Assembly: GCA_964642235.1 (NCBI GenBank)
Contig: CAZXOP010000088.1
Span: forward strand, 1 to 7,898
Source: CAYSND01 sp964642235
Lineage (GTDB): Bacteria; Bacteroidota; Bacteroidia; Bacteroidales; UBA932
Length of the DNA: 7,898 bases
Reading direction: 5' to 3'
Shown piece by piece: positions 1-5,375 of this stretch (the first letter of the stretch is position 1; each line of letters opens with the position of its first letter). A program made the translations under genes and the position numbers. Below the pieces are notes generated by a model. The model was given only the letters and a program-made list of their open reading frames with translations. It searched no databases and was not told the origin of the DNA.

Positions 1-1
1 A

Positions 2-61
2 CTCCTACTCCAATTCATCGCCGGATCAATCGCGGCCTATTGGATATATGCCAAATCATAA
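2..61 (+). CDS. C-terminal end of an unidentified, possibly membrane, protein (5' partial)
   Basis: The frame is open from the left edge and ends at TAA (59-61). The 19 visible residues, LLLQFIAGSIAAYWIYAKS, are mostly hydrophobic and end in a short basic tail, as a last membrane helix followed by a cytoplasmic end would. The stretch is richer in G+C than the AT-rich DNA that follows, which fits coding sequence. The product cannot be named from so few residues, and a chance open frame is possible. Its last 25 nt overlap the end of the minus-strand lipoprotein frame tail to tail, so at least one of the two could be spurious. Confidence 0.4.
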   Translation, partial: LLLQFIAGSIAAYWIYAKS

Positions 62-177
62 ATTTTTTCATCAGCTATTTCTCCATTTTCTTCTCCTTCC
101 GACTTAGGGTTGTTAGAGCATGAGAATGCAACCAAAAGCGACATAGAGAGCATTATAAACCAGTTTTTCCTTTTCAT
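37..177 (-). CDS. Small putative lipoprotein, 46 aa
   Basis: The frame starts at ATG (177-175) and stops at TAG (39-37). The N-terminus is a standard type II signal peptide: basic MKRKN, a hydrophobic core WFIMLSMSLLVAFS, then Cys20 as the expected lipidation site. The tail after the cysteine, SNNPKSEGEENGEIADE, is polar and acidic, resembling the surface-export signals of Bacteroidota lipoproteins, so the product may sit on the outer membrane or cell surface. It is short enough to be missed by length cut-offs. It is transcribed away from mraZ, with about 140 nt of AT-rich DNA between the two starts. No Shine-Dalgarno is present, which is normal for this phylum. It could be a true small lipoprotein or the surviving start of a decayed larger one. 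The function is unknown and I recognise no family. Confidence 0.5.
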   Translation of the reverse strand: MKRKNWFIMLSMSLLVAFSCSNNPKSEGEENGEIADEKIYDLAYIQ

Positions 178-223
178 ACACACGATTTTAGTTTTATTAC
201 AAATGCAAAGTAATTAATTTTTT

Positions 224-280
224 TGGTAATTGTTGAAAAAATTGTGGAAAACATTGTAAAAATTTGGAAATAATTGGAAT
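224..280 (+). repeat. Probable MraZ operator: six TGGAAA-like boxes at about 10-bp period
   Basis: Six direct repeats read TGGTAA (224), TGAAAA (234), TGGAAA (245), TGTAAA (255), TGGAAA (265) and TGGAAT (275). The steps between them are 10, 11, 10, 10 and 10 bp, so all boxes face the same side of the helix. Five of the six are preceded by T. MraZ is known to bind arrays of short direct repeats with a period of about 10 bp upstream of its own gene: TGGG boxes in Escherichia coli and AAAGTG-type boxes in Mycoplasma. The position just upstream of mraZ and the overlap with the promoter make an autoregulatory operator the best reading. The region is AT-rich, so the weaker boxes (234 and 255) may be chance matches. 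Confidence 0.62.
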
Positions 281-296
281 TTATTTTATAGTTTTG
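263..296 (+). promoter_or_regulatory. Bacteroidota-type promoter of the mraZ operon
   Basis: The -7 element TAGTTTTG (289-296) matches the Bacteroidota consensus TAnnTTTG at every fixed position. A TTTG at 263-266 serves as the -33 element, with a 22-nt spacer within the usual range. Transcription would start near 302-305, leaving a leader of under 20 nt before the mraZ ATG at 321. The -33 element lies across the fifth operator-like repeat and the sixth lies in the spacer, so a bound MraZ would block polymerase. The start site is inferred from the consensus alone. Confidence 0.65.
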
Positions 297-320
297 CAGA
301 GAAATATTATAGAATAAAAA

Positions 321-767
321 ATGATAAAATTCGTAGGTGAACATAAAGCCAAATTGGATGACAAAGGGAGATTAATTTTCCCCTCTGCATTTAAGTCACT
401 TATGGATTCAAATGAGCCAATACGCTTAGTGGTAAAACAAGATTTATTCTCAGAATGTCTCTCTATTTTTACTTACAATGAGTGGGAAAGGGAATCTGAA
501 AATATAAAGGCTCGGCTTAATTTCTTTAACAAAGAGCATAGTGAGTTCTGGAGAGGCTATATGAGTAATAGAGCCTTGATAGAGCCTGATGAGAAATTAG
601 GGAGGATTACGGTTCCTAAATCTCTTCTCGATAGTATAGGAGTCCAAAAAGATGTCGTCTTTGCCGGCAATGACCATAAAATCGAATTGTGGGCAAAAGA
701 GAAATTCGAGGGGAGGAAATTCGACGAAGAAGAATTTGTCTCTTTAGCAACTAAAATATTAGGTTAA
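321..767 (+). CDS. mraZ: Transcriptional regulator MraZ
   Basis: MraZ is a ring-forming DNA-binding protein that controls transcription of the dcw cluster, usually including its own gene. At 148 aa the protein has normal length and shows the two AbrB/SpoVT-like halves of the family. The first (about residues 4-50) carries the DxxxR signature as D13-D-K-G-R17 followed by LIFP. The second (about 83-130) has DEKLGR at 90-95 followed by ITVP, then the typical FAGNDHKIELW segment (114-124). In the second half the aspartate sits one residue early, so Glu91 holds the usual Asp position of DxxxR, a small departure. The start lies 25 nt after the promoter's -7 element. No Shine-Dalgarno is seen, only an A-rich leader. 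It is first in the operon and 19 nt before rsmH. Confidence 0.95.
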   Translation: MIKFVGEHKAKLDDKGRLIFPSAFKSLMDSNEPIRLVVKQDLFSECLSIFTYNEWERESENIKARLNFFNKEHSEFWRGYMSNRALIEPDEKLGRITVPKSLLDSIGVQKDVVFAGNDHKIELWAKEKFEGRKFDEEEFVSLATKILG

Positions 768-786
768 ATCCTTAAAGAATAAGCTT

Positions 787-1701
787 ATGTCAACTTACCA
801 CACCCCTGTGCTTTTGAAAGAGAGCGTTACTGCGCTAAATATTAATGAAGAAGGTATCTATGTTGATGCCACCCTCGGCGGAGGAGGTCATACTAAAGAG
901 ATTCTTTCTCGTCTCGGCAACAAAGGACGTGTCATAGTCTTCGATAAAGATAGTGATGCACTCCAAAATGCCCCCAAAGATAAGAGAGTAATCGTCGTTC
1001 ATAACAACTTTAGATTCATCCATAACTTTGTTAAGTATCATGGATTCGAACAAGTTGATGGAATTCTTGCTGACTTGGGAGTCTCCTCCCATCAGTTCGA
1101 CACATCTGAAAGGGGTTTCTCTTTCAGATTTGATGATGCCCCTCTCGACATGAGAATGAATATTCTCTCCGAGAAGTCCGCCAAGGATATTATTAACAAC
1201 TATAGGGAGGAGGATCTTGCAAGAATATTCAAAATATATGGGGAGGTGGAGAATAGCAGGAAGGTGGCTAACCTAATCTGTCGTGCAAGAGAAAAAGGGA
1301 AAATAGAGACCACAGCGGAACTCTGCAAAGTTCTCGAAGCGGTCACACCGATAGCCACTTCAAAGAAATATCTTGCCAAGATATTTCAGGCAATAAGGAT
1401 AGAGGTAAATGGTGAGATGAGCAGCCTTGAGTACTTTTTAAGAGGGGCTCTGAAATCATTAAAAGAGGGGGGGATAATGTCGGTAATTACATATCACTCT
1501 TTGGAAGATAGAATGGTAAAAAACTTTTTCCGTTCAGGTTCAGTTTATGGTGAAGAGAAGAAAGATTCATTTGGGAGAAAACTTACCCCAATAAGACCTA
1601 TCAACAAAAAACCTGACCTTCCCCTGGGAGATGAAATAATTACAAACAGCAGAGCAAGAAGTGCAAAGTTAAGAGTAGCAGAAAAGATAGCATATAGTTA
1701 A
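787..1701 (+). CDS. rsmH: 16S rRNA (cytosine(1402)-N(4))-methyltransferase RsmH
   Basis: RsmH (MraW) uses S-adenosylmethionine to methylate N4 of C1402 in the decoding centre of 16S rRNA, and is usually encoded next to mraZ. The 304-aa length is normal. Family motifs appear in order: the N-terminal YHTPVLLKE (4-12), the SAM-binding loop DATLGGGGHT (27-36), the acidic FDKD (52-55), DGILADLGVSSHQFD (91-105), RGFSFRFDDAPLDMRM (109-124), the IRIEVNGEMSSLE segment (203-215), YHSLEDRMVK (236-245) and the C-terminal NSRARSAKLRVAEK (287-300). The TAA stop is 15 nt before the next start. No Shine-Dalgarno precedes the ATG, but YHTPVLL begins directly after it, which fixes the start. Nothing in the sequence is unusual. 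Confidence 0.97.
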   Translation: MSTYHTPVLLKESVTALNINEEGIYVDATLGGGGHTKEILSRLGNKGRVIVFDKDSDALQNAPKDKRVIVVHNNFRFIHNFVKYHGFEQVDGILADLGVSSHQFDTSERGFSFRFDDAPLDMRMNILSEKSAKDIINNYREEDLARIFKIYGEVENSRKVANLICRAREKGKIETTAELCKVLEAVTPIATSKKYLAKIFQAIRIEVNGEMSSLEYFLRGALKSLKEGGIMSVITYHSLEDRMVKNFFRSGSVYGEEKKDSFGRKLTPIRPINKKPDLPLGDEIITNSRARSAKLRVAEKIAYS

Positions 1702-1706
1702 ACCTG

Positions 1707-1716
1707 AAGGGAGGAG
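1707..1716 (+). promoter_or_regulatory. Shine-Dalgarno-like sequence before ftsL, unusually close to the start
   Basis: The sequence AAGGGAGGAG contains a GGAGG core (1710-1714) only 2 nt from the ATG at 1717. It is the only strong Shine-Dalgarno match at any gene start in the window. The spacing is shorter than the usual 5-9 nt, and Bacteroidota rarely rely on this pairing, so it may be inactive or a by-chance purine run. Confidence 0.3.
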
Positions 1717-2046
1717 ATGGCAAAAAAAAACATTATAGGTAACATATTTAGTGGGCAAATTTTACTTTTACGCGGAGGACTCGCGAAGAATTGGAAATTT
1801 GTTATATATATTTTTGTCCTCGTTATAATATACATCTCTGTTCATTTCAGCGTAAATGAAACCATGAAGTTAGAAGCAAGAAACGCAGAGACGATAAAGA
1901 ACCTAAAATCAGAATATACAGGAAAATATGCCAGATTACTCTATTTGAGCAAAAGAGGGGAAGTGGAGAGGATGCTCAAAGAGGAGGGTTCTACTTTAGT
2001 ACCACCCAAATATCCACCTAAAATAGTAACAAAAGATGTCAGATAA
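1717..2046 (+). CDS. ftsL: FtsL-like cell division protein
   Basis: FtsL is a bitopic inner-membrane protein that joins FtsB (DivIC) and FtsQ to activate the FtsWI septal synthase. This 109-aa product has the right size and layout: a cytoplasmic N-terminus of about 26 residues, one membrane helix (about 28-45, KFVIYIFVLVIIYISVHF), then a charged periplasmic helix (about 48-90) likely to form a coiled coil. The end, RGEVERMLKEEGSTLVPPKYPPKI, resembles the Bacteroidota FtsL family rather than the proteobacterial one. Sequence conservation in this family is weak, so the name depends partly on position between rsmH and ftsI. Its last 11 nt overlap the start of ftsI, which suggests coupled translation. 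A purine-rich Shine-Dalgarno-like run lies very close to its ATG. Confidence 0.88.
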   Translation: MAKKNIIGNIFSGQILLLRGGLAKNWKFVIYIFVLVIIYISVHFSVNETMKLEARNAETIKNLKSEYTGKYARLLYLSKRGEVERMLKEEGSTLVPPKYPPKIVTKDVR

Positions 2047-3904
2047 TAAAAACATAGATAAACTCGTTAAAAGATTCCAATGGATCTATTTAATAGCCCT
2101 GCTTGTAGGAATTATAGCTATAGGTAAAGTTATTAGTGTCCAATACTTAGCAGATAAAATAGTCGTAAAGGAGGATTTTTACCGCTTGCAGAAAATAGAG
2201 CCTAAACGTGGATCTATTCTCTCTTGTGACGGGAGACCGCTCGCNNNNNNNNNNNNNNNNNNNNNNNNNNNNNNNNNNNNNNNNNNNNNNNNNNNNNNNN
2301 NNNNNNNNNNNNNNNNNNNNNNNNNNNNNNNNNNNNNNNNNNNNGGTGTCGGTATAGAGGGGAGCCTCGATTATAAGTTAAAGGGGGAGGCAGGTCAAAG
2401 GACAATGATTCGTCAGTTAGGCGGAGAGTGGATTCCGGTGAATGGGGAGAAGATTATCCCCGCCAAAGATGGATATGATATTCAGACAACCATCGATATA
2501 GATATTCAAGAGGCTACTGAAGTCGCCCTTAGAGAGCAGCTTGCTAAATCAGATGTACTTGAAGGTGCCACTGCCATAGTTATGGAGGTAAAAACCGGCG
2601 CTGTGAGAGCTATAGCCAATATGAAAAAAATGAAAGATGGAACCTTTGATGAATCTTATAACTACGCCATCAGAGAGAGGACTGAGCCCGGCTCCACCAT
2701 GAAACTTGCTACACTTATATCTCTCATAGAAGATGAAAAGGTAACACTTGAATCCACCGTGGATGCCGGTGTAGCCCCATGGATATTTGGCACTACCACT
2801 TTTAGAGAGGCACACCATGGGGGTTATGGGGTAATTACTGTAAAACAGGCTCTCGAAAAGTCTTCAAATGTTGCCTTTGCAAAACTCGTTGTAGAACACT
2901 ATGGAGATAAGCCTGCCGAATATATCTCCCGCCTTCATAACTTAAAAATCGGGGAACGTTTCAACCTCGATATTGAGGGGGAGGTTCCCGGTACCATAAC
3001 CTCTACAAATGATGCCTTGTGGTCAAAACCGACACTTCCGTTTTTGGGGATAGGGTACGCAATGTTAGTAACCCCTCTTCATACTTTGGTTCTATATAAC
3101 GCAGTAGCAAATAACGGGAAGATGATGAAGCCTTACTTCGTGGATAATTACCAGGAGAGTGGGAGAATCGTAGAGCAATTCTCTCCCCAAGAAATATCAG
3201 GCTCTATCTGCTCTAAAAGGACAATAGAAAAGGTTAGGGAGGCGTTAAGAGGGGTAGTGGAGCATGGAACTGCCAGGAGTTTGGATGATAGCAGATATCA
3301 TATTGCCGGGAAAACAGGAACAGCACAGATGGCCTTTAGCACAGGAGGTTATACCGACAGCCAGGGAAACCGTCGCCATCAAGCCTCCTTTGCAGGTTTC
3401 TTCCCATTTGAAGACCCACAATTCTCCTGTATAGTAGTACTCTATTCAGGAAAAACCAGAGCTAACTTTTACGGTGGTTCTTGGGCTGCCCCTGTATTTA
3501 AACAGATTGCCGATAAAATTTACACTTCTCACCCTGAGTGGTCAGCACCCCTCTCCGGGAAAGGTGTTTTACCTCAAGATAATCCGAACATCTCCGGAGG
3601 GAGGGCAAAAGATATTGTTTTATCTGTAAGTAAGCTCCCCATGAAAAACAAACCCTCAATTAAAGAGGCAGGGTGGGTAGAAATTAGTGCAAATGAGACA
3701 GGGGAACTTATAGCCGGTAAAATAGAGATAGAGAAGAACATAGTCCCTGATGTTATGAACATGGGGTTAAAAGACGCACTATATATCCTTGAGAACGAGG
3801 GTTATAAGGTTACATTCACAGGTAAAGGGAAGATAGTCTCACAGAACCCTTTACCAGGTGAAGAGCTTGAAAAGAGAGGAATTGTTGAACTTGAACTAAA
3901 ATAG
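2036..3904 (+). CDS. ftsI: Septal peptidoglycan transpeptidase FtsI (PBP3 type) with PASTA domain, interrupted by an assembly gap
   Basis: FtsI crosslinks septal peptidoglycan as partner of FtsW. Visible parts are a cytoplasmic N-terminus, a signal-anchor helix (about 16-36), the start of the PBP dimerisation domain with KRGSILSCDGRPLA (57-70), its end at GVGIEGSLDYKLKG after the gap, and the transpeptidase domain. Catalytic motifs are intact, counting the 100 Ns as written: STMK (220-223, Ser220 nucleophile), SSN (276-278) and KTG (426-428). A single PASTA domain follows (about 569-622, IVPDVMNMGLKDA onward), as in many Bacteroidota FtsI proteins. The frame is consistent across the Ns, but the real missing part is probably longer. 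Family members have about 700 residues and only 589 are resolved here. The ATG overlaps the end of ftsL by 11 nt and murE follows after 6 nt. A lone interrupted gene is far likelier than two pseudogene fragments. Confidence 0.95.
   Translation: MSDNKNIDKLVKRFQWIYLIALLVGIIAIGKVISVQYLADKIVVKEDFYRLQKIEPKRGSILSCDGRPLXXXXXXXXXXXXXXXXXXXXXXXXXXXXXXXXXXGVGIEGSLDYKLKGEAGQRTMIRQLGGEWIPVNGEKIIPAKDGYDIQTTIDIDIQEATEVALREQLAKSDVLEGATAIVMEVKTGAVRAIANMKKMKDGTFDESYNYAIRERTEPGSTMKLATLISLIEDEKVTLESTVDAGVAPWIFGTTTFREAHHGGYGVITVKQALEKSSNVAFAKLVVEHYGDKPAEYISRLHNLKIGERFNLDIEGEVPGTITSTNDALWSKPTLPFLGIGYAMLVTPLHTLVLYNAVANNGKMMKPYFVDNYQESGRIVEQFSPQEISGSICSKRTIEKVREALRGVVEHGTARSLDDSRYHIAGKTGTAQMAFSTGGYTDSQGNRRHQASFAGFFPFEDPQFSCIVVLYSGKTRANFYGGSWAAPVFKQIADKIYTSHPEWSAPLSGKGVLPQDNPNISGGRAKDIVLSVSKLPMKNKPSIKEAGWVEISANETGELIAGKIEIEKNIVPDVMNMGLKDALYILENEGYKVTFTGKGKIVSQNPLPGEELEKRGIVELELK
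2245..2344. other. Assembly gap of exactly 100 Ns inside ftsI
   Basis: The run is exactly 100 Ns, a value commonly used as a placeholder for a scaffold gap of unknown length. The same reading frame is used on both sides only because 100 leaves the right remainder, so frame continuity is not evidence of the true size. The gap removes most of the N-terminal dimerisation domain of FtsI. Confidence 0.97.
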
Positions 3905-3910
3905 AGAACC

Positions 3911-5374
3911 ATGACAATAAAAGAGATATTAAACGGTATAGATGTAGTGGAGAGCATAGGAGAACTCCGCTCCGAAATCTCTTTCGTTACACTTGATTCA
4001 CGATGCTGCGTAAAAGACTCCCTTTTCGTAGCCATCAAAGGGAGTGATGCAGATGGACACGAATATATAGGGAAAGCTCTTCAGATGGGGGCTACTGCCG
4101 TAGTATATCAAGATGAAGGAGTTACTCCATATCTAAAAGAGAAAAAAATAGCAGCGTTCCGGGTAGCAAATTCAAGAAGGGCACTTGCTTTTATAGCAAA
4201 TAACTATTTCGATAATCCGAGTTCAAAGCTGAATGTAATAGGGGTAACCGGAACTAATGGAAAAACTACTATAGCCACACTTCTATATCAGCTCTTTACC
4301 TCTTTAGGGTATGGTTGCGGACTCCTCTCTACTATAGCAAATTATATAGAAGATGAAGTTTTCCCTACTCAAAACACCACCCCTGATCCCCTATCCATTA
4401 ATGGACTTATGGCAAGAATGGTGGAAAAAGGATGTCAATACTGTTTTATGGAGGTTAGTTCACATGCTCTCGACCAAGAGAGGGTTGTAGGGTTAACATT
4501 TAGTGGAGCCATTTTTACTAACCTTACCCATGACCATCTTGACTACCATAAAACCTACCCTGAGTATATTAGATGTAAGAAAATCCTCTTTGATTCTCTC
4601 CCAAAAGGCTCCTTTGCACTGGTTAATGTAGATGATAAGAATGGTAATATAATGGTTCAAAATACCAAGGCCGATATTTATAGATATTCTGTTAGGAGTA
4701 GCGCAGATTTTAAGGTGAAGATAATAGAGAAGAGTATAGAGGGGTCCCTTTTGAACATAGATGGCAAAGAGGTTTGGACACGTTTTATCGGGACACATAA
4801 CGCCCACAATATAGCAGCAGTATATGGAGCAGCTCTCCTTTTAGGGGCTGACAAAGAAGAGGTCTTGACCGCCATAAGCGCACTTAAAGCTGTCTCCGGA
4901 AGACTTGAATATATTAAAGGGGGGAATAATATAACTGCAGTGGTTGATTACGCACATACCCCTGATGCACTTGAGAATGTCTCCAAGACACTAAAAGAGA
5001 TTTGCAATGGGAACGAACTGATTATCGTATTCGGATGTGGCGGGAACAGGGATAAAACCAAAAGGCCGGAAATGGCTGAAGTCGCCGAGAAATATGGAGA
5101 CCGAATAGTAATTACCTCTGACAATCCCCGATTTGAAGAGCCTGAGGCTATTATTGCAGATATAAAAGCGGGGCTTACTGCTAAAGGGAGAGCTAAAACC
5201 CTGAGCATTACAGATAGGAAAGAGGCAATTCGCACAGCACTAACTGTAGCAAAAGAGGGGGCTATAATACTTGTCGCCGGAAAAGGGCACGAAGACTACC
5301 AGATAGTCAAAGGGGTGAAGAGCCATTTTGACGACAAAGAGATAATAAGAGAATACTTTAACCAAAACCAATAA
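3911..5374 (+). CDS. murE: UDP-N-acetylmuramoyl-L-alanyl-D-glutamate--2,6-diaminopimelate ligase MurE
   Basis: MurE is the cytoplasmic ATP-dependent ligase adding the third amino acid of the stem peptide to UDP-MurNAc-L-Ala-D-Glu. The 487-aa product has normal length and the three Mur domains. The N-terminal UDP-binding domain shows TLDSR (27-31) and LFVAIKGSDADGH. The central ATPase domain has the P-loop GTNGKTT (114-120), TTPDP, EVSSHALDQ, THDHLDYH and YIRCKK (219-224), where Lys223 is the likely carbamylated lysine. GTHNAHN (294-300) leads to the C-terminal domain with GRLE (330-333), DYAHTPD (346-352), GCGGNRDKTKRP (375-386) and GKGHEDYQ. The DNPR motif (404-407) is the known signature for meso-diaminopimelate; lysine-adding enzymes differ here. 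The start is 6 nt after ftsI without a Shine-Dalgarno. murF, which follows murE in E. coli, is absent here. Confidence 0.97.
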   Translation: MTIKEILNGIDVVESIGELRSEISFVTLDSRCCVKDSLFVAIKGSDADGHEYIGKALQMGATAVVYQDEGVTPYLKEKKIAAFRVANSRRALAFIANNYFDNPSSKLNVIGVTGTNGKTTIATLLYQLFTSLGYGCGLLSTIANYIEDEVFPTQNTTPDPLSINGLMARMVEKGCQYCFMEVSSHALDQERVVGLTFSGAIFTNLTHDHLDYHKTYPEYIRCKKILFDSLPKGSFALVNVDDKNGNIMVQNTKADIYRYSVRSSADFKVKIIEKSIEGSLLNIDGKEVWTRFIGTHNAHNIAAVYGAALLLGADKEEVLTAISALKAVSGRLEYIKGGNNITAVVDYAHTPDALENVSKTLKEICNGNELIIVFGCGGNRDKTKRPEMAEVAEKYGDRIVITSDNPRFEEPEAIIADIKAGLTAKGRAKTLSITDRKEAIRTALTVAKEGAIILVAGKGHEDYQIVKGVKSHFDDKEIIREYFNQNQ

Positions 5375-5375
5375 T

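Noticed and set aside
40..68. Hairpin plus T-run as terminator of the upstream plus-strand gene
   Set aside because: The stem TTGG/CCAA is only 4 bp and is separated from the T-run by 8 nt, too weak for an intrinsic terminator.
206..213. Possible minus-strand -7 promoter element for the small lipoprotein (TTACTTTG on that strand)
   Set aside because: It misses one fixed position of TAnnTTTG, and I found no matching -33 TTTG at the right distance, so it was not listed as a feature.
196..214. Inverted repeat ATTAC / GTAAT with a 9-nt loop in the mraZ upstream region
   Set aside because: A 5-bp stem in AT-rich DNA is expected by chance and has no T-run or conserved partner, so it is not a terminator or a convincing operator.
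1023..1030. Perfect TAnnTTTG match (TAACTTTG) inside rsmH
   Set aside because: No -33 TTTG lies at suitable distance and no gene start follows; an 8-nt degenerate motif is expected by chance in several kilobases.
2167..2174. AAAGGAGG, a perfect Shine-Dalgarno core inside ftsI
   Set aside because: No ATG or GTG follows within normal distance and it encodes part of a typical FtsI N-terminus, so it is coding sequence only.
4493..4807. Minus-strand open frame of 104 codons opposite murE, and similar shorter ones opposite rsmH, ftsI, mraY and murD
   Set aside because: Each lies wholly opposite a strongly conserved gene, has low-complexity or cysteine/serine-rich translation, and shows no family motif.
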